Of a stretch of 64,000 nucleotides of DNA, positions 49,533-57,494 are shown piece after piece. Made by a program: the position numbers and the translations under genes. Every line of letters begins with the position of its first letter. Position 1 is the stretch's first letter. The notes beneath the pieces were generated by a model. That model was not told where the DNA came from and did no database searches. It saw nothing but the letters and a program-made list of their open reading frames with translations. Source of the DNA: Alicyclobacillus acidiphilus NBRC 100859 (GTDB taxonomy: Bacteria > Bacillota > Bacilli > Alicyclobacillales > Alicyclobacillaceae); NCBI RefSeq assembly GCF_001544355.1, contig NZ_BCQI01000014.1, positions 1 to 64,000 on the forward strand, written 5' to 3'.

Positions 49533-49573
49533 ATTTGACCCGCTGAAACCCCCCGTTACCCAGTCGGTCAAAT
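49533..49573 (+). ncRNA. Candidate L13 leader of rplM-rpsI
   Basis: ATTTGACC (49533-49540) pairs perfectly with GGTCAAAT (49566-49573), with a small internal loop and an inner CTG/CAG stem capped by an AAACCCCCCGTTACC loop. Position and form fit the autoregulatory L13 leader known from Firmicutes. Confidence 0.6.
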
Positions 49574-49596
49574 TGAGATTCGGAGGGAATCTGAAC

Positions 49597-50040
49597 ATGC
49601 GTACGACGTATATGGCGAAGCCCGGCAGCGTTGAGCGCAAGTGGTATGTCATCGATGCTACAGACTGGCGTGTAGGTCGATTGGCTACGCACATCGCTTC
49701 CATTCTGCGCGGCAAACATAAACCGGAATTTACACCGCATATCGATACAGGCGATTTTGTCGTCGTTATCAACGCGGACAAGGTTCAATTTACAGGAAAG
49801 AAGCTCCAGGACAAGAAGTACTATCGTCACTCCGGGTATCCTGGCGGACTCAAGGAGACGACGGCGCAAGAGATGTTGAACAAGCATCCGGAGCGTGTTC
49901 TGTACTACGCGGTCCGCGGCATGTTGCCACACAACACGCTTGGGCGTGCTCAATTGAAGAAGTTGAAAGTGTATGCGGGTCCGGAACATCCGCATGAAGC
50001 ACAACAACCGACACCGCTCGTACCGGGTACGAAGGAATAA
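49597..50040 (+). CDS. rplM: 50S ribosomal protein L13
   Basis: L13 (147 residues) is an early 50S assembly protein. [32 protein letters not shown] and [12 protein letters not shown] are signatures. ATG 49597 follows GGAGGGAA. rpsI follows after 14 bases, the usual pair. A leader structure lies upstream. Confidence 0.97.
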   Translation: MRTTYMAKPGSVERKWYVIDATDWRVGRLATHIASILRGKHKPEFTPHIDTGDFVVVINADKVQFTGKKLQDKKYYRHSGYPGGLKETTAQEMLNKHPERVLYYAVRGMLPHNTLGRAQLKKLKVYAGPEHPHEAQQPTPLVPGTKE

Positions 50041-50054
50041 GGAGGGACAGGAAC

Positions 50055-50447
50055 TTGGCACGTTTACAGTATATGGCGACTGGACGGCGCAAAACCTCTG
50101 TCGCTCGCGTTCGTTTGCTGCCGGGTGACGGCAATATCGTTGTGAACAAGCGCGCGATGGACGATTACTTTGGGTTGGAGACTTTGAAGCTTATCGTCAA
50201 GCAACCACTGTTGCTGACGGAGACGCTCAGCCAATATGACGTGTACGCGAATGTCTATGGCGGCGGTATCTCTGGTCAAGCCGGGGCGATTCGCCACGGT
50301 ATCGCTCGGGCGTTGTTGAAGGTGGATCCAGAGCTTCGCGCACCTTTGAAGCGTGCTGGTTTGCTCACTCGTGACGCTCGTATGAAGGAACGTAAGAAGT
50401 ACGGTCTGAAGGCCGCTCGTCGCGCTCCTCAGTTTTCGAAGCGTTAA
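50055..50447 (+). CDS. rpsI: 30S ribosomal protein S9
   Basis: S9 (130 residues) has a basic tail reaching the P-site tRNA; it ends [12 protein letters not shown] as expected. [19 protein letters not shown] opens the domain. The start is TTG 50055 after AAGGAGGGA. A strong terminator follows. Confidence 0.97.
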   Translation: MARLQYMATGRRKTSVARVRLLPGDGNIVVNKRAMDDYFGLETLKLIVKQPLLLTETLSQYDVYANVYGGGISGQAGAIRHGIARALLKVDPELRAPLKRAGLLTRDARMKERKKYGLKAARRAPQFSKR

Positions 50448-50463
50448 TTGTATCGTTTTCTCG

Positions 50464-50507
50464 GGCTGGTACTGCACGGCAATGTCGTGCGGTACCAGCC
50501 TTTTTTC
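50464..50507 (+). terminator. Terminator after rpsI
   Basis: GGCTGGTAC (50464-50472) pairs with GTACCAGCC (50492-50500) and GCACG with CGTGC inside, 14 standard pairs and one T-G pair with a seven-base loop, then TTTTTT. This is the strongest terminator in the window. Confidence 0.95.
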
Positions 50508-50600
50508 GTTTCGTGCCGTGTCAAGCCTCATTGTTTTCCCTATTCCTGTGCAAACTGAACGAGAGCTTTTCCATGCTGTTGCAGGATAGGAGTGAACGAT

Positions 50601-51446
50601 ATGAAGCTTAAGCGAGACAAACACTTCCCCGTCATCATAGCCGCATTCGCCCTCATGGCGTCAGCCTCTGCGTTGAGCCCGTTCATTCATGCGCATGCAG
50701 GAGCATGGTTGCAGGCGGAATCGCATAGCGTCAAAGAGGAGACAAAACCCACTGGTATAGCGGGTAAGACCATCGTGATCGACCCTGGACACGGAGGAAG
50801 CGACTCGGGCGCTCGAGGCGTGAACGGACTGCAGGAGAAAGAGATTACACTCGCGGTGTCGCGCCGACTCACGGCTTATTTGCAGCAAGCTGGCGCGCAT
50901 GTCGTGATGACGAGAACGTCGGATGTCGATCTCGCCACAGATGAGGATCGAACCCGTCGCCGTCGGCATATAGGTGATCTGCAAGGACGTCTCCAGGTTG
51001 TGCGAAAGCAACATGTGGACGCATTTGTTTCGATTCACTGCAATGCGGCTCCGTCGCCGAACTGGCACGGCGCGCAAGTCCTGTACTTCCGAAACAATGT
51101 CGAGGGCAAGACACTCGCGACCATTCTACAAGAGACGTACGGACGCGAACTGCTGACAACCAATCGGGCCATTCAGTCCAACCGGACGCTGTATTTGCTG
51201 AAGCGGATCGAAGGGCCGACTGTGCTTGCCGAAATCGGATTTATCACCAACCCGACGGAAGCAGCCGCGATGCGAACACCCGCTTATCAAGAACGGATCG
51301 CGTTCGCGACCTACCAAGCCCTGGTTCGATATTTCAGCGATCCGTCTGTTCTGCAAGCCAACCAGATGGGCAATGAAAGCGACACGGAACAGGATAGGTC
51401 AGGGCAGGATGAGGCCAACGATGCTGACGTCTCCGACGAAACGTAG
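50601..51446 (+). CDS. cwlD: N-acetylmuramoyl-L-alanine amidase CwlD
   Basis: CwlD (281 residues) removes side peptides during spore-cortex formation so that muramic lactam can be made. After an N-terminal signal or anchor segment (VIIAAFALMASASALSPFIH) comes an Amidase_3 domain with zinc ligands in IVIDPGHGGSDSGARG, the glutamate in QEKEITLAVS, VSIHCNAAP and the catalytic glutamate in VLAEIGFITNPTEA. ATG 50601 has GGAGTGA five to six bases upstream. The C-terminal tail (about 30 residues) is acidic. CwlD works with GerD region proteins; the neighbours gerD and pdaB agree with sporulation. Confidence 0.92.
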   Translation: MKLKRDKHFPVIIAAFALMASASALSPFIHAHAGAWLQAESHSVKEETKPTGIAGKTIVIDPGHGGSDSGARGVNGLQEKEITLAVSRRLTAYLQQAGAHVVMTRTSDVDLATDEDRTRRRRHIGDLQGRLQVVRKQHVDAFVSIHCNAAPSPNWHGAQVLYFRNNVEGKTLATILQETYGRELLTTNRAIQSNRTLYLLKRIEGPTVLAEIGFITNPTEAAAMRTPAYQERIAFATYQALVRYFSDPSVLQANQMGNESDTEQDRSGQDEANDADVSDET

Positions 51447-51470
51447 TCCATTACGAGGAGTTGGGCATTC

Positions 51471-51956
51471 ATGCGAGCGATGAGGCGCGACGGGAGACTT
51501 CCCATCCTAGGACCGCTAGGTCTGGCTGTACTGTTGATCGCAGCGACGAGCTTCAGCGTCAATCTCTTCGCTTCGGAGTCGAAAAGTCAAGCATCGACCA
51601 GTGAGCGGCAGGTTCATTCCACCAACGAGCCGCGGCTGTCCATGTCCACTGCGCCGTTTCAGTGGAATGACCGCCCTGTTTTTCAAGTGAAGAACGACTC
51701 CACGCAGACGCTCTCGCACGTCTTCATCCAAAGCTGGAACAACGACATCCTGCCCGTGCTGGCCGTCGGCAGTCAGTTCCCGCACCCTCTCCCTGCGGAC
51801 GGCGATCCCAATCCGCCTTACACCCTGCAGCCAGGAGCCTCCATCTGGTTCGTCGGTGAGCCGAATTCGGACACCGAGTATGTCGTCAATTGGCTTGGCG
51901 CGAACGATCGCGGCGAGTATGAAGTGCTTCGGGCCAATTTGGATTCGTCCGAGTGA
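51471..51956 (+). CDS. Hypothetical membrane-anchored protein
   Basis: I do not recognise this 161-residue protein. An N-terminal hydrophobic segment (ILGPLGLAVLLIAATSFSVN, residues 12-31) looks like a signal or anchor; the rest is outside and rich in W, N and P, with WNDRPVFQVKNDSTQTLS and QPGASIWFVGEPNSDTEYVV suggesting a beta-sandwich. ATG 51471 has GAGGAG ten bases upstream. It sits 24 bases after cwlD and before the mrp-like gene, so it may be part of the same transcript and expressed with spore genes. Codon use resembles the neighbours. Confidence 0.7.
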   Translation: MRAMRRDGRLPILGPLGLAVLLIAATSFSVNLFASESKSQASTSERQVHSTNEPRLSMSTAPFQWNDRPVFQVKNDSTQTLSHVFIQSWNNDILPVLAVGSQFPHPLPADGDPNPPYTLQPGASIWFVGEPNSDTEYVVNWLGANDRGEYEVLRANLDSSE

Positions 51957-52013
51957 TGTTGTACACTTTCGCTAGGAAGTGTCTCGTCACTTCGGATAGG
52001 AGGACAAGGTGCC

Positions 52014-53111
52014 GTGGTTACAAAGGAACAAGTGATTGAAGCATTGCGGGATGTACACGATCCCGAAGTCCATAGAAGCATCGTCGAGTTGGACATGGTG
52101 AAGTCCGTCGAGATCGAAGGAACACATGTGACGGTCGAGGTGTTGTTGACCATTCGAGGCTGTCCGCTCAGCAACGTGATCGAGAAGGAAGTAAACGACC
52201 GCCTGAGCAAGCTGGCGGGTGTGGACGAGGTCACGGTGAAGATTGGCCACATGAGCGACGAAGAGCGGGCGGCGTTCGCGGCAAAGGTCCGCGGCGGTTC
52301 GGCTGCAGGCGCCAATCCGCAGCAAGCGCAGCTTCCGCCGCTCTTGCAGGAAGGCGGTCCGAGGCATTTTCTCGCCGTGGCGTCCGGCAAAGGCGGTGTG
52401 GGGAAGTCCACCGTGACGGCCAACCTGGCGGTGGCGCTCGCGCGCCAGGGCGTTCGCGTGGCCTTGATCGACGCGGACATCTACGGATTCAGCATTCCAG
52501 CCATCTTTGGCGTTCAGGAGCGCAAGCCGACGATGATCGACGAACTGATCATCCCTGTCGAAGCGAACGGCGTCAAACTGATCTCGATGCAGTTCTTCGT
52601 CCCGAAGGATACACCGGTTGTTTGGCGTGGCCCGATGTTGGGAAAGATGCTCCGAAACTTTTTTGCGCAGGTCGTTTGGGGAGACGTCGACGTGGTGCTG
52701 TTGGACTTGCCGCCAGGAACCGGCGACATGGCGCTCGATATTCACACACTTCTGCCAAACAGCAAGCAGCTGATTGTGACGACGCCGCAGAGCGCCGCGT
52801 CGGAAGTGGCCGTGCGCGCAGGCCTGATGGGTGTTCGGACCAATCACGAGGTGATTGGCGTCGTGGAGAATATGGCCTACTATCAGTGCGAAGCTTGCGG
52901 GGAGCCAGCCTATATCTTCGGACGGGGCGGCGGAGAGCGCGTGGCCAAGCAGTTGAACACCGATCTCTTGGCGGAAATCCCTATCGCCAACCTGAGTGAG
53001 CAAACCAGCGGCGTATTTGACGCCAACAGCATTCAGGGAGTCCAGTTTGACAAATTGGCAATCCGCGTACGCGAATCGCTCGGACTGACGTCACAGGAAC
53101 TGCGCGCATAG
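52014..53111 (+). CDS. Mrp/NBP35-family iron-sulfur carrier ATPase (SalA/ApbC-like)
   Basis: A 365-residue protein with an N-terminal MIP18/DUF59 domain (HDPEVHRSIVELDMV, RGCPLSNVI) and a P-loop ATPase with the deviant Walker A SGKGGVGKST at about residue 125. A CxxC pair (C292, C295) is the iron-sulfur site of the family. Bacillus SalA, in the same place next to gerD, has been described as a transcription regulator, while Mrp proteins carry clusters; both roles are possible. GTG 52014 follows AGGAGG by ten bases. Confidence 0.88.
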   Translation: MVTKEQVIEALRDVHDPEVHRSIVELDMVKSVEIEGTHVTVEVLLTIRGCPLSNVIEKEVNDRLSKLAGVDEVTVKIGHMSDEERAAFAAKVRGGSAAGANPQQAQLPPLLQEGGPRHFLAVASGKGGVGKSTVTANLAVALARQGVRVALIDADIYGFSIPAIFGVQERKPTMIDELIIPVEANGVKLISMQFFVPKDTPVVWRGPMLGKMLRNFFAQVVWGDVDVVLLDLPPGTGDMALDIHTLLPNSKQLIVTTPQSAASEVAVRAGLMGVRTNHEVIGVVENMAYYQCEACGEPAYIFGRGGGERVAKQLNTDLLAEIPIANLSEQTSGVFDANSIQGVQFDKLAIRVRESLGLTSQELRA

Positions 53112-53140
53112 TGTCGGTCGGGGAGCAAATAGACGGGTAT

Positions 53141-53194
53141 GCCCGGCAAAAGCAAATGGGCCGATTCATGCGATCACGCACGATTCGGCCCATT
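53141..53194 (-). terminator. Terminator between mrp and gerD (minus strand)
   Basis: AATGGGCCGA (53155-53164) pairs perfectly with TCGGCCCATT (53185-53194), and an inner TGCG/CGCA stem extends it. On the minus strand TTTGCTTTTGCC follows, so it can end gerD transcription; on the plus strand there is no T-tract but it may still block readthrough. Confidence 0.75.
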
Positions 53195-53199
53195 CTGCA

Positions 53200-53874
53200 T
53201 CAACTGGATCCTCCGCTGCCTCCTCCTTCTCCTCCAGAACCGCCTGATCCTCCGGAACTATTCTGACTTCCGCCACTGCTCTCGCCTCCGGATGCTTGGC
53301 CAGCTTCCATGGCCTTCTTGATTGCCTGTTGAAGTGTCTCTTGGAATTGGACCTGATACGTCGGCGACTGCATGGTTTGCAAAATCAGCTTTTGCAGATC
53401 GGATCGGAACTGCGGACCCTGCATCATGGTTTGCAAATTCTTGGTGAACTCGTCCGATTTCAAAAGAACGAGCATATCCTGTTGAAAACTCGGTTCTTTC
53501 ATCAGTTCCTGGACAGTCGTTTTCAATTCGGGCTGCGCAGCCTTGGCGAGGGCAGCAGCAAAGGTCGGGTCTTTAGCCGCCTCAGCGAGAAATTGTTGAT
53601 TCTTCGGCGACTCGATAAACTGGGTCATCGCCTTCTGAATATCGGTCGGCGACGCCAGCAACTGGTTTTTGAATTCAGGATTTTTCATCGTCTCCAAGAG
53701 TGCTTCTTGGCCTTCCTTAGAATTCAAAATATCGACGACCATTTGCTTTGTTTGGCCGTATCCACCTCCGGTGCTGCTGCCACTGACGTCAGCGCCTGCG
53801 TCCGACATTCCGCAGCCGACAACGAACAGCGTACTCAATCCAATGGTGAGCAATCCAGCAGTCTTACGGTTCAT
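53200..53874 (-). CDS. gerD: Spore germination lipoprotein GerD
   Basis: GerD (224 residues) clusters germinant receptors in the inner spore membrane. The signal peptide ends in the lipobox LFVVGC with lipidated C21. The core is helical and repeats the pattern x-NPEFKNQLL, DPTFAAALA, EPSFQQDML, GPQFRSDLQ, as in other GerD proteins. A Gly/Ser-rich tail of about 28 residues (to the end) is longer than in Bacillus and compositionally biased. The minus-strand ATG at 53874 has GGAGGGG five bases upstream. It is convergent with mrp and lies 160 bases after pdaB on its strand. Confidence 0.88.
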   Translation of the reverse strand: MNRKTAGLLTIGLSTLFVVGCGMSDAGADVSGSSTGGGYGQTKQMVVDILNSKEGQEALLETMKNPEFKNQLLASPTDIQKAMTQFIESPKNQQFLAEAAKDPTFAAALAKAAQPELKTTVQELMKEPSFQQDMLVLLKSDEFTKNLQTMMQGPQFRSDLQKLILQTMQSPTYQVQFQETLQQAIKKAMEAGQASGGESSGGSQNSSGGSGGSGGEGGGSGGSS

Positions 53875-54033
53875 GACAGCCCCTCCATGGTGTTCTCAAC
53901 TCTTGTGTCTCAGTATGTGACTGCAGGCAGCGGACTATCCGAGCGGCTCCGCCGTCCCTCTACTCCGCGTCCTTGCACCGCGCTGGACCGCATTCGCACA
54001 CCGAGACCCGCGACAAGAAGCTTTCGGAACGTG

Positions 54034-54768
54034 TTACTGAACCGAGGAGGACACGTTCGTGCCGGATATCAACTCAGATACGGTGACAAATTGATATCCC
54101 TGTTGCCGCAACTGCGAAATGATCTGAGGCAAGGCCTGCACGATCTGCTTTGACGAGTCGCTGGCGTGCATGAGGATGATATCTCCCGGCACGACGCGCT
54201 TGGTGACACGGTTTACAATGTTCTGTACGCCAGGGTTCTTCCAGTCGAGCGAATCGGTGTTCCACTGAATGACCTTGTATCCCATGTCGTTCAAGCAAGC
54301 GATCACGCGCGGATTGAAGTCCCCATTTGGCGTCCGAATCAGCTTCGGATGGACTCCTGTGACCTGTGCGATGGACTGATCCGCAATTTGCACCTGTTGG
54401 CGTATCCAACTGTTTGGGTAATTGGAGAAATCTTTGTGTAAATTGCCGTGGCTGCCAATTTCATAGCCCATCGCCTTGATCCGCTTGGCAATTTCGGGAT
54501 GGTGCAGCGTCCAAGGGCCGCTCAGAAAAAACGTAGCCTTCTTGACGTTTTGTTCTTTCAACACGTCGAGCACAGGCTCAGGCACTTTATTGCCCCACGA
54601 GATATCGAAGGTCAGCGCAACCACCTTCTTGTCCGTCTCGACTTTATAGATGGCTTTGGGCGCATCGGACTTCGCCGACGCGGTTGCGGGGTGCGCTATG
54701 GACAGTCCAGTCAGCAACAAGGCCGCTGCTGCCAGTTGCGTCCAACGTCGAATCGCTTTCCAAGTCAT
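54034..54768 (-). CDS. pdaB: Sporulation polysaccharide deacetylase PdaB
   Basis: A 244-residue secreted NodB-type deacetylase needed for late-stage spore stability in Bacillus. After a signal peptide (LAAAALLLTGLSIAHPATASA), the motifs are TFDISWGNK (motif 1, the PdaB form lacking the usual second Asp), EIGSHGNLH (motif 2 with both metal histidines), RTPNGDFN, and ILMHASD. The start at 54768 is chosen because AAGGAGGT lies eight bases upstream; the ATG at 54774 would leave only two bases. The polarity is opposite to cwlD and to the next gene. Confidence 0.88.
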   Translation of the reverse strand: MTWKAIRRWTQLAAAALLLTGLSIAHPATASAKSDAPKAIYKVETDKKVVALTFDISWGNKVPEPVLDVLKEQNVKKATFFLSGPWTLHHPEIAKRIKAMGYEIGSHGNLHKDFSNYPNSWIRQQVQIADQSIAQVTGVHPKLIRTPNGDFNPRVIACLNDMGYKVIQWNTDSLDWKNPGVQNIVNRVTKRVVPGDIILMHASDSSKQIVQALPQIISQLRQQGYQFVTVSELISGTNVSSSVQ

Positions 54769-54932
54769 GAACATAGACCTCCTTTTTTCATACGGAAGTC
54801 TTTGCTTGCGAACTGCTTGCTATGCAATTTCACATTGCGTTTTGCAGAAAATGGGAGATGGTTTGTTTTGATCCGAACTCGCGATAGCGTAAGCTAAGCG
54901 TAGACCGGAGAGCATGGAATGGAGGAATGGCC

Positions 54933-55832
54933 ATGAAAGACCTGCGGATTATTGGCGTCCCATCCGATTTGGGGCAGGGTCGTCGAGGCGTTGATATGGG
55001 ACCGAGCGCCATTCGTTATGCAAACCTGAGCAGCAAGCTGGAGTCGCTTGGCTATCGAGTGCAAGACTTGGGCAACATCAACGTTCCGACCCCGGAGATG
55101 CACGACGGCGAAGTGAATCATGGGCTGCGGTATCTTCGGGAGGTCGCTCAACTGTCGCAGACATTGGCCGACATGGTGAAGAACGTGATCGAAGAGGGGC
55201 ATTTACCCATCGTCCTTGGCGGTGATCACTCCGTAGCCATCGGCAGTCTGGCTGGACTTTCACAAACGAACCCGAACTACGGTGTCATCTGGTTCGACGC
55301 CCATGGTGACATGAATACCCCTGAAACCACGCCCACAGGCAACATCCACGGGATGCCGCTCGCGGTCAGCCTCGGCTACGGGCATCCTGATCTGACAAGC
55401 ATCGGCGGTTTCATTGGCAAGGTGAAGCCGCAAAATGTGGTTCTTGTCTGCATTCGCTCCATCGATCGCGAGGAAGCCGAGCTGATCCGCAAGACTGGCG
55501 TCAAGTGTTTCACAATGGCCGAGATCGATATGCGTGGGATGGCAACGGTAATGTCGGAAGCCATCGAGATCGCGGCGGCGGGTACGGACGGGATTCACCT
55601 GAGCCTGGATTTGGACGCGCTCGATCCGATGTTTGCACCAGGCGTCGGCACGCCTGTGAACGGCGGCGTGACGTACCGCGAAGGGCATCTGGCGATGGAA
55701 CTGCTCGCGAACTCCGGCAAACTGCAGTCCGTCGATGTCGTCGAAGTGAACCCGATTCTCGACAAGCAGAATCAGACAGCCAGGATGGCTGTGGAACTGC
55801 TTGAATCCCTGTTCGGAAAAACCGTTATTTAG
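54933..55832 (+). CDS. rocF: Arginase
   Basis: Arginase (299 residues) hydrolyses arginine to ornithine and urea with two manganese ions. The metal motifs GGDHS (96-100), DAHGDMN and DLDALDP are complete, and [13 protein letters not shown] plus the C-terminal VEVNP segment mark arginase rather than agmatinase or formiminoglutamase. ATG 54933 follows GGAGGA by six bases; ATG 54927 is directly at the site. Its role may be arginine catabolism; no roc permease genes are in view. It precedes an SGNH hydrolase. Confidence 0.93.
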   Translation: MKDLRIIGVPSDLGQGRRGVDMGPSAIRYANLSSKLESLGYRVQDLGNINVPTPEMHDGEVNHGLRYLREVAQLSQTLADMVKNVIEEGHLPIVLGGDHSVAIGSLAGLSQTNPNYGVIWFDAHGDMNTPETTPTGNIHGMPLAVSLGYGHPDLTSIGGFIGKVKPQNVVLVCIRSIDREEAELIRKTGVKCFTMAEIDMRGMATVMSEAIEIAAAGTDGIHLSLDLDALDPMFAPGVGTPVNGGVTYREGHLAMELLANSGKLQSVDVVEVNPILDKQNQTARMAVELLESLFGKTVI

Positions 55833-55852
55833 GCAGTCACTGTGACCACTTG

Positions 55853-55896
55853 CCCTCTCAGCCCATAGCTTAAAAAAGCACCGACGGCTGGGAGGG
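55853..55896 (+). promoter_or_regulatory. Hairpin that covers the SGNH gene's binding site
   Basis: CCCTCTCAGCC (55853-55863) pairs with GGCTGGGAGGG (55886-55896), ten standard pairs plus one T-G. The right arm contains the GGGAGGG that serves as ribosome binding site for the gene at 55903, so in this fold initiation would be blocked. The loop has a small GCTT/AAGC stem. It could also act as a weak terminator after arginase, but no T-tract follows. Confidence 0.6.
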
Positions 55897-55902
55897 CTCA
55901 CG

Positions 55903-56589
55903 ATGTTAATGCTCGCGTTAGGCGACTCCATTACATATGGATACGGCGCCACGAGTCCAGAGAGGAGTTTCGTGAAATTGCTGCAAAAGCAGCTTGCGAA
56001 GCATGGACGAACCACATTGCACCTGCAAGCGAAGCCAGGCTGGACTTCCAAGCAACTGAATAAGTCTTTGAACGATCTGCCGCAATGCATTTTTGACGAA
56101 TCGGAAATCGTCACACTGATGATTGGCGGCAACGATTTGCTTCACGCTGCGACCACTTTGCTCATGGGGCGAGCGGACAAGATTGCGCAGGTGTGCGACA
56201 AATCGAGGAGCGAGATCGAAGCGATTGTGGAGCGGACGAAGAGGCCGTACAACACGTTTGCCATCGCCACGCTCTACAACCCATTTCCCAACTTCAAGTT
56301 GGCGGAACGAATTATTTCGCAATACAACGACATGATCCGCAGCGTCGCCGCGCGCCACGGCTTGGTGCTGGTCGAGGGCCCCAAGTTGTTCCGCGGCAAG
56401 GAACCGACGTATGTTGAACACTATCGCAACGGCGTTTTTCGGGACGTCAGGCTGGTACGCAATCCCATCCATCCTACGGATGAAGGCCATTTGGCTCTCT
56501 ATCAGGGTTTTTATCGGGCCATCAACCGGGCGCGGGCGCGCGCCAAAGCAAATAAGCGCAGAAGCGGCCGCCAAAGCTGGCAAGCGTAG
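55903..56589 (+). CDS. SGNH/GDSL-family hydrolase
   Basis: A 228-residue esterase-like enzyme with the four SGNH blocks: GDSIT (Ser 9), a Gly in block II, GGND and the C-terminal HPTDEGH with the catalytic Asp and His. The first residues are the catalytic block, so the enzyme has no signal peptide and should be cytosolic. The C-terminal 20 residues are very basic. Substrate unknown; acyl or acetyl esters are usual. ATG 55903 lies seven bases after GGGAGGG, which sits in a hairpin. Not part of the standard cdaA group. Confidence 0.82.
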   Translation: MLMLALGDSITYGYGATSPERSFVKLLQKQLAKHGRTTLHLQAKPGWTSKQLNKSLNDLPQCIFDESEIVTLMIGGNDLLHAATTLLMGRADKIAQVCDKSRSEIEAIVERTKRPYNTFAIATLYNPFPNFKLAERIISQYNDMIRSVAARHGLVLVEGPKLFRGKEPTYVEHYRNGVFRDVRLVRNPIHPTDEGHLALYQGFYRAINRARARAKANKRRSGRQSWQA

Positions 56590-56672
56590 AGAAACTGGAA
56601 TCTGCACTTGACTCGTATTGCCATGTACGAAACAATTAGAATGATAATCCCCAGTCGTTGGGTGGATGGCTT

Positions 56673-57494
56673 ATGGACGCTTGGCTCGCGGTAATCCGAA
56701 GTTTCGGCTTTAAAGACGTGATCGATATTATCTTTGTGGCGTTTATGCTGTACTACCTTCTGCTGTTGATTCGCGGCACGAGGGCGGTTCAGCTTCTTCA
56801 GGGCGTCATGATTGTGATTGTGGTCATTCTGATCAGCGGGCTATTGAATCTGTCCGCGTCCAATTGGCTTTTGGGAAAGATCGTTGAAATCGGCTTCTTT
56901 GCCATTCCTGTCGTATTTCAACCGGAATTGCGCCGCGCGTTGTCGCAAATGGGGCGCGGCGGATTGTTGACAGTGAACTTGTTGCAGCAGGGCGGCGAAG
57001 AAATGGTGCACTCCGTCAATGAGATCGTCAAGGCGACTCAGGTCTTGGCGAAAACGAAGACGGGGGCGCTCATTGTCGTCGAGCGCAAGACGGGCCTTAA
57101 TGAATATATCGAAACCGGGACGTCGCTGGAGGCGAGAGTCAGTTCGGAGCTCTTTGTGAATTTGTTCATTCCGAATACCCCGCTTCACGATGGCGCGGTG
57201 ATCGTTCGGTCCACACAAATCGCTGCCGCCGGGTGTTTCTTGCCCCTTACCGAAAATCGCAGTCTGGACAAGCAGTTGGGGACTCGGCATCGGGCGGCTC
57301 TGGGCATTTCTGAACAATCCGACGGCGTCGCTGTCGTCGTGTCGGAGGAAACTGGCCGCGTATCTGTCGCGGTCGACGGGGTCCTCCACCGGAATCTCGA
57401 TGAGAACGCCTTGAAAAATTTACTGACAACCCTGATTGTTCCGCAACGCACGAACGGATTCCCGTTCTGGAGCAGAAAGGCTGAATCGCGATGA
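56673..57494 (+). CDS. cdaA: Membrane diadenylate cyclase CdaA
   Basis: CdaA (273 residues, the Bacillus length) makes c-di-AMP at the membrane. Three hydrophobic helices (residues 1-80) precede the cyclase domain with DGA (173-175) and RHR (205-207). ATG 56673 lies seven bases after GGTGG; an in-frame TTG at 56658 precedes that site. Its stop overlaps the ybbR ATG (ATGA). In Bacilli CdaA activity is modulated by YbbR (CdaR) and GlmM, both encoded next to it here. Confidence 0.95.
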   Translation: MDAWLAVIRSFGFKDVIDIIFVAFMLYYLLLLIRGTRAVQLLQGVMIVIVVILISGLLNLSASNWLLGKIVEIGFFAIPVVFQPELRRALSQMGRGGLLTVNLLQQGGEEMVHSVNEIVKATQVLAKTKTGALIVVERKTGLNEYIETGTSLEARVSSELFVNLFIPNTPLHDGAVIVRSTQIAAAGCFLPLTENRSLDKQLGTRHRAALGISEQSDGVAVVVSEETGRVSVAVDGVLHRNLDENALKNLLTTLIVPQRTNGFPFWSRKAESR

